In this document: positions 36,601 to 48,896 of the stretch, piece after piece | How positions within the stretch are numbered: the stretch's first letter is position 1 | Layout: the number at the start of each line of letters is the position of its first letter | Assembly: GCA_965153455.1 (NCBI GenBank) | Contig: OZ234498.1 | Location: forward strand, 9,796,001-9,860,000 | Length of the DNA stretch: 64,000 nucleotides | Reading direction: 5' to 3' | Source of the DNA: Sphagnum compactum | Lineage: Eukaryota > Bryophyta > Sphagnopsida > Sphagnales | Notes under the pieces: generated by a model | Seen by the model: the letters and a program-made list of their open reading frames with translations, nothing else | Databases searched by the model: none | Told to the model about the DNA's origin: nothing | Translations under genes and position numbers: made by a program

Positions 36601-38849
36601 AAGCCTCCTATCACCTAAGTGAATAGAAGGTGTGGGGATCTCCCCAACCCATTAATTGGATGATGATGATGACTCGACCCCCACTTGCATGCCATACGGT
36701 GTAGGACACCATATATAGCCTTGTTGAGGAGGGCCAATGAGAAGGTCTTGAGTGTTGTGTAATAATATTGGATACCATGTGAGACCTGGTACCAGCATGT
36801 TTTGAGCTACTCCAATATTTGTTGGCCTTGCCTACCAAGGCAAGGATATTGTGGTTAGATTCATTATAGAGAATAGTAGTTCAAAGGGATTTTGGCCCCT
36901 AGGTAGTAAGTCTATTTTATACAAGGATTTTTGAAAGATGATATTTTGGCTTATGCTGAAACTTGAGATTAGTTACAGAGTTATGATATCTGGAAGGATT
37001 TTGGTTTCTTCTAGAGGGATTTTTTGAAGATTGTATTTTGACATGGTGAAATATTTGAATCTCCATAATTTTTCTTTGCCTTAAGATATTTTTAAATGTA
37101 AATAGCGAGGCCACAGTGTGACACACCCCTTGGTTTCATCAATGGCATTCACCAAACATTCAACATCTTTTCTCACAAAGCAACACCTAACTGATAGGTT
37201 TTGTTGTTGGGTCAAAAGTTACATGACTTCCAAGTGTCATTCCCTCAATTTGCTGATGGCATGTTATTTATTCCCTTCCTATATTTCTTAATTGCATTCT
37301 TGGATTTATTTTCCAATTCCATCAAAAAGTATTATTACGTCTATTTGCAATTTAAAAATAAATAAGTTATGAACAGTCTATAGCTAAGTCCTGACTGCCC
37401 ACTCACCTAAACCTCAAATATGTACTAGCCCATCAGGTAGAAACTAGAACCATGGTAAAGTTGAATCATTTACAAACATTAAATGAGGCATTTAAAAGGG
37501 TGCACATTCAACTACGTTTTTAAATGCCCCAATATAGGATACCATAGTACCTTGGGTGATTAGGCACTACTTAATTAATTTTGATGATATCTAACTAATT
37601 ATGAAAATATTTTGCTTGCCATGCTGCCTAAACTTTGGAAATTGAAAGGAAGTGCCAAAGAAAGAAAAAAATAAAAATTGTACTAGACTCTACTACCTAC
37701 CTATATATCACACACATTTGATTATTATTTTTTAGAAAAATAAAACTAAATTGCCTAATTATGAAAAAATAATAATTTTAGTGTTGAACCTCATTGAAAA
37801 AAAATAAAAATTCTTAGGCACCTTGGTGCCAAACCAACAAAGGTACTACACTAGTTGAGGCGTACATTCGTTCAACTAGGCGAATTGACCCCCACATTGG
37901 GATAATGACAAAAACCCTTGAACCCATTTAAATGGCCATATAGGGCCCGAAAAATAGTGTTTATTTTTTCAGTTCTTTCATGTTTCACCAAAGTGGCGAT
38001 CAGCCACAACAAGATTTGGCCAAATCTGTCTACAAAATAAATAGTATAAAAAATCATAAATCTTACTACATGTAGGCGAATCTCTATAACCTTTGAGCTA
38101 AATATAGCAATTTAAAATAAGGAAGCTAAAAATCAGCTCAACTTCTCCAAAAATGTCGGTGAATCCATATTATTTTTCCTTGAAATGTGTCCATTGTCCT
38201 ACAAAATTTTCCAAAAGTGGCAAAGTGACCATATAGTTGGAGACGTTTCTTTTTTGCAAAATGGCGAATTCTTGCCATAGAACATAACACTGCCCAAAAG
38301 CTATGGATTTGCACTCAGGGACCCTGTATTAGTTTATAGAGATGATATATATAGATATTTAAAACATTTATAAGCAATTTCAATGGGTTTCGGGGTTTTT
38401 AGCATGATCCCAATGGGTCCATTCACCTTGGCCCGTTCCATCTACCATTTACCCGTGCTGTCATATACCGACAAAAGACTTACCTACCCAACACTTTCTG
38501 CTTGTGGTCGCTATGTAATTGCCCACATCATTTACCTTGCCTCAGTTTTTGCAAATGAGGCAATAAGTTTTGCAAATTAGGGTTCCTGTTTGCAACAGCG
38601 CCTTGCCATCGTTGTTTATGACTGGGCTTTTGCACTATTGTGCTTCCAAAGTTAGTTTTGTTATTGATCACAAGGGTTTACAAAGGGTTGGTTGATGTTG
38701 CAAATATTAGACCATGTGCTCTTTTATTTGGTCTTATTGTTGCAAGCAAGGAGAAGAAGTGAGCAACTGTGACAGTAGTCTTCAAGTAGCCTTCAAGTAG
38801 CCTTTGTGAGAGGTATATCTTCGTACTTAGCTTAGATAGTTGAGGAGAG
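33683..38849. other. CACTA interior between divergent genes
   Basis: About 5 kb with no supported gene, AT-rich, separating the minus-strand frames (ending upstream at about 33.7 kb) from the plus-strand FHA gene. It contains the hairpin at 35511-35608. It would have to hold the promoters for both directions. Confidence 0.4.
35511..35608. repeat. Near-perfect hairpin, about 98 bp
   Basis: The left arm CTACCTATGAGATGTGAAAG with TCTTTTATTCTTGAGTAC is matched by its reverse complement at the right (GTAGTCAAGAATAAAG with GACTTTCATATATAGTAGG). The loop is short. It could be a small MITE or a small-RNA-producing hairpin. Confidence 0.6.
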
Positions 38850-41800
38850 ATGGATGGGGCCATTCACCACCCTGCAGCTTGTGGGTGTGATGGTAATGAC
38901 ATGGAGGCTCGAGCAAAAATGGTCCAGGATGAGTTGGCGATAATAGCAGCCAGTGTACATGAAGAGACCATAGTGGTGCTGCCGAAACTTACAACATCTA
39001 ATAAGGTTCCAACCTGCCGGTGGCACAATGTCCAGTCCATGGCGCAACTCTTGTCATCTCAGCCAGTGATCATTGCGTGGGGCATATTGACTGCTATATC
39101 TGAAAAGGCACAGGCACGCCCACAGGTACCAACACCCAGTTACATTAGCTTCCAAGCACAGGTTGCCATATGGGCTTCATGTCTCCCTTGTTGACACAAC
39201 AATCTCCTTTTGCTAGTCATATTGTAATGCATTTTTCTTTGAGCCTTTCATAGTGTTCTGTGCATAATTATTGGTTGAGGGTTTTTCTTGGAAGGGTGTG
39301 CACATAATGCTATGCAGGGCGGAGCATATTCTAGGTCGAATGGTAAAAGAAAACTCGTGCCATATCGACGGCCCAAATGGCAGTGGGATAAATTGCACAA
39401 TCACTCGACGAATTTGTGATGTAGATGGGAACATTCAGCCTCCCAACCATGAACTCAGTGCTGGAGATCATGCCATAATGTGCATCACAGACTCAAGGTA
39501 CTGCGTTCTGTTGGTTCCTGCCCCACACTTCAGCTCCATTGATTATGCATAGTGTACCTAATTTCCTATGTGTATGTGGCTAATTTCATGCTGCTCTAGC
39601 AAGGATCCATGATTTGAACTTCCAGATGGACTCATGACATGCCTCAAGTTTATGTTGCAAATGTCAATGGTTTCTTTCGGGGTGCTCACAACCATGTCCC
39701 TTGTCATGCAGCTCAAATGGAACCTTTGTTAACCAGCAAAAGCTTCTGAGGAGTGGCTCGGAGGTGGAACTTCAGCATGGAGATATTGTGTCACTTGGTG
39801 GTCCACCAGAGCACGGTGAAACTCTTCATCCTATTTGCAGCTATCACTACATCCATGAGCTTTTCTGTACTCATGGGCACACTAATTAGTTTGTTGTCCA
39901 CAAGTCACAAGCTTTAAGAGTCTATCATTGTTTGCATGTGCCTTCCAGACGATGCTTTTGCATTCGTCTATAGATTAGTGCTAGCCAGGACAACTCCCCA
40001 TACCCCGAATATTGTAGCCAACAGAGAAACAATGCTCAAGAGAAAATCCATCCCATCTCGTAAGCATCCCTGTAACCATCAGGCTAATGGCAGTGTGCTT
40101 ATTGGGGGCCAACAACATTGCTTTGGGAAATTTAGTTGAATTGTTAATCACCCCATACTTGTCGGGGTTGGATGGCAAAATACCTAGATCAAGAAGGGGG
40201 GGCAGATTGTAAGTGGGTTCCAGGTCTGGTGAATGGAGGTCCTAGAGGTCCCGTGACACTCAGTTATGTTTGGGGTCTGGAAGCTTCAAACGAAGTGAGT
40301 TCCTAAGCTTGTAGGACCAACAATGAAAAACATGTATATTTCATAGGAAGAACTCTGATTATATGACTTTATGCATTTATGATTTCACTTACTGGTCCCT
40401 GATCTTTATATCCACATTGTTAGACCCCACTAGTTGCATTCTAAACCTTTATTGGGCCCCTCCTAGTTATTTTTTTGTGGGGTTGGAGCAGAAACTACGC
40501 CATCAAATAGGGACACAGACACAAGCAACTGAGAAGTTGTGGTCTAACTACCACCTAGCTTCTGCAAATCATGATGCAGTGGGTGCCATTTCTAATTTAA
40601 TGCATCCAAGTTGTTTAGATTCTTGTGATTCAAGTGGATGAATAAGGTGTTTCAGAATTCTTGTTTTTGTTTGGGGGCTTTGATTTGGTGTAGTCAGGTA
40701 GACGTTGATGGGAATTATTGTGTGCATGTACAGGAGCTAGAAGAAGTTCGGGCATTGATGACTCAAAAATACTGTGCCCAGATTGAAGCCATGCGAGTGG
40801 ACCTTTCTGCTATAACAAACCAATTAAACGAGTCTGCAACCACCCTATCACATCAGCAATCCACCATAGATGGCTTGGAACAGCATCTGGCTGATGTAGC
40901 CACGTCATACCTCGATGTCAAAAAAAAATTGGAATCTCACCATGTCTCAAATGAATTTCTCTTGCAGAACCCGTGTTGAGTGGAAGGGACACTAGAGGTA
41001 GTGGAGGGTTTCTTGCTGTGATGTGTTTCTCCTTCAGGGGTAGGGACTAACAGACCATGTGGTTGTTGCTATGATTGCAGGCACAAGGGAACCATTCAGG
41101 ACTTGGAGCACCAACTAGGATGTGAGCGCTCTCAGCATAGCACTGACAAGGCACATGTAGATGAAAGACACAAGGCTGAACTAGGTCATGCATGTAATGT
41201 ATTAGCAGAGGAGCTGAAACAGGTCATCACATGTGCTACTCTCCATAACAAGGCAAATGAGGACATCATCAAGTCTCTTCAGGTATCTACTCCACACATA
41301 TCTACTGCCCACTTTGTCTCTGAACAACTATTAATTAGGGTTCCATCAATATGTTCACCCACATTTGATCATCAACGTAGTTGTGCCTCAACCTGCTGCA
41401 TGAGGGTCATGTGAAGTTTATCACATTGCTCTAAGAATTGGTCACATAACTACCTATAAGCACTTGGGCAAGGGGGTGCTCACCTTATGCAGGAATCGGA
41501 TCAACAAAACCAACTCATGATTGAGAATATGCGACAGAATTTGGTAAGTGGTGTCTGGAGAGTGTAATGGTTATTCCGGTTGCTTATTGTGGAGGGTAGC
41601 AAACTACTTTGTGGTGCATGCCCAAATTTCTAGTACACATGATAGAGTAGAATTACTCATGTGTGAACTTGGATAGTTGTACTCAAAGTAAGTGGCATTC
41701 ATTGTGTAAAAGGGATGGTTGGGATTGTAGGTAGCCATGGAGGATGCAAAATGTTGTGTTGCAAATTTGGTCAAGGAGATGGAAGAAGTCTCTGGGGAGT

Positions 41801-42503
41801 TGGCACTCAAAAAACGACAACTGCAATGCACAAGAGATCGTGCCATACTATGGTATGTGGGGTTAGGGTTTTATTCATCTATTGGAGTATACATAGGGTT
41901 GTCCGTTATTGCTTTGTTTAAAGCCATTGGTAGGACTGGTTTCCAACTTTGTGTAAAGTGACTGGTCTAAGAAGACTGTGTGCCATGCTGTAATGGAATC
42001 TGTGTGGTATGTGTGAAGCAAGTTGTGAGTTATGTGTGAAGCAAGTGTAGAGTTGCATGGTATGGGTGTAACAAGTTGCTTGTGAAGCAAGTGTAAAGTT
42101 GCATGCCATTGTGCCCATGACGAAAGTTGGGGTATGCAATGTGATGTGGTCAAGGACTGTGGTGTACATTTTTTGCCCCTGTCAGAATGAAAGTTGTAGG
42201 ACAGGCTCACTCTAACCACCCATGGGAGGCTAATGGGGTAGCAGGGATTCTCAAATGCAAGTGCTACAGTCAACAACTACAGAGGTTGCATTCCTGCAGC
42301 AAAAGCAGCAAGATGGGCTTGCCACAATGGTGAGGGCAATGGATGATGCCATCTATGAGGAAATGAAAGGTTCAGCCAACACATTCACTTGGGAGATGGT
42401 CCCCACATCTCCCCGCATCAACATTGAAGTTCTAGCACATGTAAATGATCAGTTAATTGGAGATAGTAACAGAGAATCTTATTTTGATGAAGAAACCCAA
42501 TAG
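38850..42503 (+). CDS. FHA-domain and coiled-coil protein carried inside the CACTA element
   Basis: Best exon model: 38850-39125, 39318-39497, 39712-39815, 39949-about 40055, about 40482-40578, 40734-40975, 41081-41282, 41493-41543, 41731-41852 and 42245-42503. The FHA fold is built by exons 2-4: HILGR, then an S/T-binding loop region (CTITRR), TDS-SSNGTFVNQQKL across a phase-matched intron, HGDIVSLGGP, and DDAFAFVYRLV. FHA domains bind phosphothreonine. The remaining exons encode long heptad-like helices rich in Glu, Gln and Leu and a short acidic tail. Junctions 2/3, 3/4, 6/7, 7/8, 8/9 and 9/10 are GT/AG and in phase. Exon 1 joins exon 2 one base out of phase, so either exon 1 is wrong or there is a frameshift; the 4/5 junction is uncertain. 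TNP2 follows on the same strand 1.1 kb downstream. Confidence 0.72.
42010..42105. repeat. Imperfect tandem repeats in the last FHA-gene intron
   Basis: Three to four imperfect copies of a unit like TGTGAAGCAAGTGTARAGTT lie inside the intron between 41852 and 42245. Confidence 0.55.
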
Positions 42504-43617
42504 GATAACCCACATGATAAAGATGTCAATGTTCAACTTTCAGACTTGTTTGATTTTCTGGCAATGCTGGTACTGCAATTATAAACATCCAGCCTGTACC
42601 ACTTAGCATCACCAACATTTTGTGCAATATTGTAATATGTTGATGACTTAATGAACTCTCTACCTAGTTTTGGAATGACATATTGGTAGGATAACAAGCC
42701 AATGATTGGAGGGTAGTATTGTAAAGGCAACTGAATTTTAAGTGTGATTACAAATATGACTTGTATGGACTTGTGTGAGAGCAATGGGTGTATGGAAATC
42801 GACATATGGGAGGATGGTCGGCTGTGAGCAATATAAATCATGCAATCATTATGGTCCACAAGTATGTTAGAAACTAGAGCCATGAAACCTACATTGTTAT
42901 TTAGGAGTTTCGAGCGGATTTGTGATGCTATTTCCAACTGTTTAAGGAACGTTTTCTAGTGCAGCACCATCCATGCCTGGACGGGTCGGAATGTTTTACA
43001 TTACTAGCGAAAGCAAGTTTGGCACCAGTGAGATATCCAACCAGGGTCATCACCCTAATATTTTGGATATTTGCATTATATTATACGGTCAGTCTGCTAC
43101 CTCTTTGTTGTCCATATCATTGAAGATCAATATAGCAACCCTGACTGTGAGTAGTTGTCTTCTCTTTGCTTCTGCTCCCATGTTGTCTAGTTTCGAAAAT
43201 TGGTGAAAGTTCCATTCTTGGGAAGTTTTGTGACAACAGCCTCGCTATGGCAAGCTTTAATTCGCATCAATCATCTGTAAGCAAGCGGTAGGTATGTCTG
43301 GGAGTGAATACGATCAGCCTCGTGACAGTCCTACTCCTGGAAAGTACATTCACATTGTAGATTATTTTCTTCTTAATCCAGAGGCAAACAATGGAGGTGA
43401 GAAGGAGGGAGGGACATTACACAATAGCTAACTAGGTTGATGGCTGGTGGAGGATTTTAGTTGATGCCTGGTGGAGGATTTTGTCGTTGGAATATAGGAG
43501 GAGAAAGTAGTGGTTGCCTACTTGCCATATATGCGATCGTGTTGTTCCCAATACCCTGCACCTACTTGACTAACTGGTACACCTGGATCTGTGGCATTGC
43601 AGGTTGGCTGACATAGG
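42504..43617. other. Spacer between the FHA gene and TNP2
   Basis: Mostly non-coding. A short plus-strand frame beginning ATG at 43293 encodes SGSEYDQPRDSPTPG and further residues before a GTGAGA donor-like site near 43398; it could be the first exon of the TNP2 gene. Confidence 0.3.
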
Positions 43618-46600
43618 ATGGGCATGGGCAGTGGCTTTGATGCAGGTGTAAGGCAACTAAATTATCCTTATAGGTGTCGTGACTTGGACGACCCTGAAAG
43701 GATTACTAATAGGGATAATAGCCTGTGGAAGAGAGAGGTGGATTGGGCCCACAAACATGGCATTACGACAATGAGGTGTCCATGTGCTAAATGTGCAGGA
43801 GGTGGTCGACCTCTATTGCTTGCAACTGTTCAGGCACACCTGTTGGTCAACCAGAGGAGTTCCATGTTTAGGCCAGGGGAGCCCCATGACTCTGATGAAG
43901 AGTGGGGTGCAGCAGCCAAAATACAAGCCCATATGCTAGCAAAGGTTATGGACGACGGTGTCCAGGTTGCACAAATGCTGGATGATTTATTTGTGCCTCG
44001 AGATGTTGAAGACCTGGTTGCGGAAGCTGCTGGAACTAACACAGGTGATGTTGAAGCCCTAGCTGTGGAAGTTGTTGGAACTAACGCAGGCTCGGGAGTG
44101 GATGGTATAAACATTGTGAACATGGTGCAACAAGCATTTTCGATCATGGAGCAATTAGCAGCCATTCCTAAGAGCATGCCTAAACAGTTAGACCTACCAC
44201 TGGATGATGATGGTGCAGAGGCCAACAATCCAGAACAGCCTGAAGCACCTACTGCAGATCAGGATGACTTCTCAGATGAAGCAAATGCCTTGCGCGAGGC
44301 ATGTGAGTCCTTGTACACAGGTGCCCAGAGCACAAAGCTAGCAGCTACTATGTTGTTGATGAATGTGTGCCAGGTGCATGGGGTTTCGAACAAGTTTGTA
44401 GATGAACTATTGGCTTTACTTCATTTGCATCTGCTGCCCAGGGACAATTGCTTGCCTTCAAGCATGTACCGAACCAAAGTCCTGACCAGCAAAGTTGGCC
44501 TCCGCTACAACAACATTCATGCCTGCAGCAATGGTTGTGTACTATTCTGAAAGTAATACGAAAGGATGCAGGAGTGCCCCAAATGTGGGGCTCCTCGATA
44601 TAGGGTAATTGGTAGGTCCCAAGTGCCAGTCAAGGTCGTGCGGCATTTTCCTTTAGCTGCTCGATTGCTTCGGATGTATCGAGCTCCTGCCATAGCCGAG
44701 CTCATGACATGGCACAACAAAAATCAGTCGACAGATGGGAAGGTGCGTCATGCACCTGACAGCAAGGCATGGGCTCACATCAATGCCACCTGGCCCGAGT
44801 TTGCTGCTGATCCCAGGCACATACGGCTGGGGCTTGCTACAGATGGATTCAATCCATTTGGGGAGAAGAGCTCAAGTTGGTCGACTTGGCCAGTAATGTT
44901 TTTTAACGACAACTTACCCCCTTGGTTAGTGACAAAGAGGTTTTTTGTGATACTATCATTGATAATCCCGGGCCCAGAGAGCGTGAAAGTGGCCAATTTT
45001 GATGTGTACTTGGAAACCGTGATAGAGGAGCTGGAGGAGTTATGGAAGGGGGTGGCAGCGTTGGACATACTACAACCTCCAGGTTGCCGAGCATTTGTGT
45101 TGAAAGCCATGCTAATGTGGACTATCCATGACTTCCCTGGCTATGGTTTGGTATCTGGTTATCAACACCAGGGTTACAAAGCTTGCCCTCCATGTGGGTC
45201 AAGTACCGTGTCCAGATGGTCCAAGGAGTTGGGGAAGGCTGCTTTTGAAGGAAGCAGACGATGGTTGCAAAGGGACCACCCTTACAGAACACACCTGAAT
45301 GCAGCACACTTCATTGGCGCAGAAGAGTTTCGGATGAAGCCCCGCACAACAACTGGTGCAGATACTTTAAGACGGGCACGAAGGACGAAAAAGTGGGTGG
45401 CACGGGGCAATGTTTTGGGGTCGAGGGGTTGCCCATCAAAGGAAACTGCACTGAAACGTCAATCTGCCCTATTCAAATTGCCATACTGGGAGGTTAGTGT
45501 AGTAGTGTTATGGAGTTCAATTGTGGCTGACAACTTGATAATGCCATGTATAGTATCAAGCATCCTGATATACGATTATTTCCCATAAGTTTAATTGCAG
45601 TTGAGGGGAGTGCAACCTCCTAGGTTTTAACACCTGTAATATAGCTGTCATATTCAAGGTTTCATTGTAGACTTTAATGTTGTTTGAAAAGAAAAGGTAC
45701 ATGAATCCTGGTTCAGATACATAGCCAGTAGTTTAATTAAACTGGACCTGAACCCAAGTATTCGAGCTTGATGTCAGAAGTGTATAGTAGGGCATTGGCA
45801 TGGAACACAGCAAGAATGATGGCAGTAATACATAATTTCATTATTGGAAATCATGGCCTGGCTATTATGTACACCCCATGCAGTGTGGGGAAGACCTTGC
45901 CATACCGATGTAATTACACCAAGTCTGGATTGGACAATGTAATAATGTGGAACATGTGTGGTGTGTGTAGACTGTATTAAATGTGTGATTGGTTGGCTGA
46001 TGCCCATTCAGCACTTGTTGATTCGACATACACTGGATGTCATGCACATTGAAAAGAATGTGTGTGAGAGTGTGATCAAGTTCATAATTGGGGTTGAAGG
46101 ACACATTTAAAGTGCGTAGAGACATGGAGGTGTGTGGGGTTCGGGAGCACTTATGGCTGAAGAGAGACCCTCACAATCCAGGCAAGATCTTCCAACCTAT
46201 TGCTTCGTATGTGTTAAAACCAGAAGAACTAAAAACATTCATGGGTAGGTTAGGGGCCTTGAAAGTGCCATCAGACTACTGCAGTGCAGTGGGAAAGCAT
46301 GTAATGGACAAGAAGCTGGGGAATATGAAAAGCCATGACTGGCATGTGCTAATGCAGCAATTTATGCCTTTGGCTTTGAGGGGTTTGATGGACACCAATG
46401 TGCGTTTAAGTTTAATGCGCCTTAGCCGAGTATTCCGCAACATCTGTGCAAAGGTATGGGACCCAGCATCACTACCGTCTTTAAGAGAAGATGTTGCTGT
46501 CACCCTTAGCATGATTGAATGGGAGTTACCGGGTGCATTCTTTGATGTGATGACACACTTGGTGTTGCATGTGGCTGAAGAGCTAGCCATTTGCGGGCCT

Positions 46601-47922
46601 GTACATAGTAGATGGATGTACCCAGTTGAACGAACATTGGGGACATTGAAGAAGTACGTGCGTAACCGAGCAAGGCCAGAGGCATCGATGGCTTCAGCGT
46701 ATGTGTTGGATGAAACCCTGGGGTTTGTGACAGAGTACATGCAAATGTTTACACAGGTACGTCGCCGAGTATGGGATGCTAATGAGGAAGAAGGGGTGTA
46801 TGGTGAAGTATTGGAAGGGTCTGGATCTAAGTTCCGCCTTTTACCATCAGCACGGGACCTTGCACATCATTATGTCCTTACCAATGCAGCCTGCTTAGCA
46901 CCATGGGTCCGGTATTTGCCACCTAAACCCAACACACATTCAATTTTCATGACATGGTATTGCATTTACAAGCTGTTGTATGTTGGTCACATAATGTAGC
47001 CTTGTAGGCCACCTACGTGGTGAGCCCTTCCTTAACTCGTTATTTGGGGTTTAATGGGGTGGGCAGAAAACATGAGCAAGAGCGTGACCGAGTGGCAAGA
47101 CTACGCACAAAGTTTGAAGACCAATGGCACATGGATGAAAGAGGAACAGGAGGGCCTATCAAGTATCATGTAGAACTTGCAGAAGTGCAGGAGTTGGCAG
47201 AATGGGTGAGGGAGGCAGTGCGAACCCATATGGCAAATGGCAATGTGCTTGATGAGATGGATGCATACCATTTGTCAATTAAGCCCAGTTCTGATGCTTC
47301 CCGATATACACGGATGAAGGCCTATGGAAATCACTATAGGGTCATTGGAGAAACCAATGTTAACACAATGGCAACCTATGATTGTGGAGTGGCATCAGTG
47401 TTCCAGCAAGCACAAGGGCCAGGTGGAGTGTGTGCACTTGGGCCCATGCAATATGTGGGAATTCTGCAGGATATAATATTACTTGATTATGGGCCAGTAT
47501 CAATCCCAGTGGTTTTGTTTAAATGTGACTGGGTGAAGAATGAGGTTGATAGGCGAGGTCATCCAACTTACAAGCGTGATGAGGATGGCTTCCTGCTTGC
47601 AAATTTTAATGCACTGAAGGCAAATGACGACGAACCATTTCTGTTTCCAGCTCAAGTGCAACAGGTGTTTTACTCTGAAGAGCTAAACCAACCATGGTGG
47701 AAGGTTGTGCTACATAAGGAACCTCGCTCCAGGCATGTGGTAACAGAAGCAGGGGAGGAACAGACCGTGATACAAGATAATGTGATAGGCGTTGAAGTGC
47801 CTCTAGAAATACCAGATGTGCCTCACAACATGGCAATGGTTGGTGCCATTGAGTTGTGTGGCACAGAGGCAATTATGGCATCTACAGAGTTGCAAATGCC
47901 AGGTGAGGATGATGATGCATGA
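43618..47922 (+). pseudogene. TNP2-type CACTA transposase with DUF4218 and DUF4216 regions
   Basis: The parts occur in family order. The N-terminus (43700-43900) is a transposase-associated domain with CPCAKC. TNP2 proper (44450-45492) has CPKCGAPRYR, TDGFNPFG, LIIPGPES, DVYLETVIEELEELW, IHDFPGYG and RDHPYRTH, ending PYWE at a GTTAGT donor. After an intron, 46009 onward has HLLIRH, VMHIEKNVCESV, then the DUF4218 block with GAFFDVMTHLVLH and CGPVHSRWMYPVERTLGTL. DUF4216 (about 47430-47540) has YVGILQDIILLDYG and VLFKCDW. The frame is broken: TGA at 44548-44550 and TAA at 44554-44556 sit in frame between CVLF and YERMQECPKC, and the frame shifts near 46085. The splice after 46911 also does not fit in phase. 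The product would be the catalytic transposase; as given it cannot be made full length. Confidence 0.9.
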
Positions 47923-48659
47923 TATGTAGGCAGACTAAGCGTAGGGAGGAACATGCATCTAGCTATATATGGAGATTGATCTACATGAAGGGTTGTTTGA
48001 TTCAGAGTTGTACACATAGGTGGAAGGACCTGGTATATCCACTGGTCAGGTTGACCAACCATCAACTAATAGCGGAAACCATTTAGGAGGAGAGTGTATT
48101 AGCAGGAGCCCCTAATTGCATTTTAGAGTTGGACACCCAATGTGGCTAGTCCAAACCCAGTTATCATGAAGTCCACCAGCTTTTGAGGCTACAACAGTCA
48201 TGGCAAAGGGGGCAACATGCCTTAATTTTTTATGAATTTTCCCACCTTGATTGTATTTTCATCAAATTCAGGCCATTTTCCAATATTTCCAGAATTATCC
48301 AACATAAAAAATGATGTTGGTCACCATCCATAAGAAGCATTAGCCGATTTTGGCAACACATGCATGATTAAGTAGAAAATTAGTTATGTGAATTAAATAT
48401 TCCACATTGTTTGGCTATTTGTATATGGCCATCAGGGGATAAAACAAAATATATGGCTTGTTGGAAAAAGCTGGGTAAATGACTAATTTAGTCCACAAAC
48501 CACATTTCCACTAAATTCAAGGAATTTAATTTTAATTTATCATATGAATATTATGAATATGTACAAATTTGTATTTTACACCTTTGTATAACACTCTCAT
48601 TAAAAAACCATACAATACGATATTTTACATATAGACATATGCCAACTATGACTAAGCAC

Positions 48660-48896
48660 CATTTCGCTTACGACTAAATGGGACTTTAAATGGTTACTCT
48701 TGGATGATAAATCCAACCCATATATAGATGGAAATAAAATTAGTCGCAAACTAGTCACAGGTTAGTCGAAGATGACTTGACTGATGTCAGCACGATGTCA
48801 CAATAGTCGTAGATAACAAAAAATTAGTTGCAAAGACCAAATAGTTGTAGGTAGTTGTAAATGTGATGGTCACATATTGGGCTTTTTCTTCTAGTG
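48660..48896 (+). repeat. CACTA right terminus and subterminal repeats
   Basis: Multiple TAGTCG-type motifs (TTAGTCGCAAACTAGTCACAG, TTAGTCGAAG, ATAGTCGTAG, TAGTTGTAG) in the last 240 bases, ending TTTTCTTCTAGTG. The motif matches that at the left end. Confidence 0.85.

Larger units (their letters stand above)
24326..48896 (+). mobile_element. CACTA (En/Spm) DNA transposon, about 24.6 kb
   Basis: The left end starts CACTAGAAGAAAA at 24326 and the right end finishes TTTTCTTCTAGTG at 48896, a 13-bp terminal inverted repeat. Both ends are flanked by AAT (24323-24325 and 48897-48899), the three-base target duplication typical of CACTA elements. Subterminal DNA on both sides carries many copies of a TAGTCGYAG-type motif. 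Inside are a minus-strand TNPA-like gene (26.4-28.8 kb), a minus-strand unknown coiled-coil frame (32.7-33.3 kb), a plus-strand FHA-domain gene (38.9-42.5 kb) and a plus-strand TNP2 transposase gene (43.6-47.9 kb). Excision in silico with one AAT restores the interrupted retrotransposon frame. The broken transposase makes this copy probably non-autonomous. Strand is given for TNP2. Confidence 0.92.

Noticed and set aside
43830-46740. Minus-strand open frames opposite TNP2
   Set aside because: They are shadows of the transposase coding exons.
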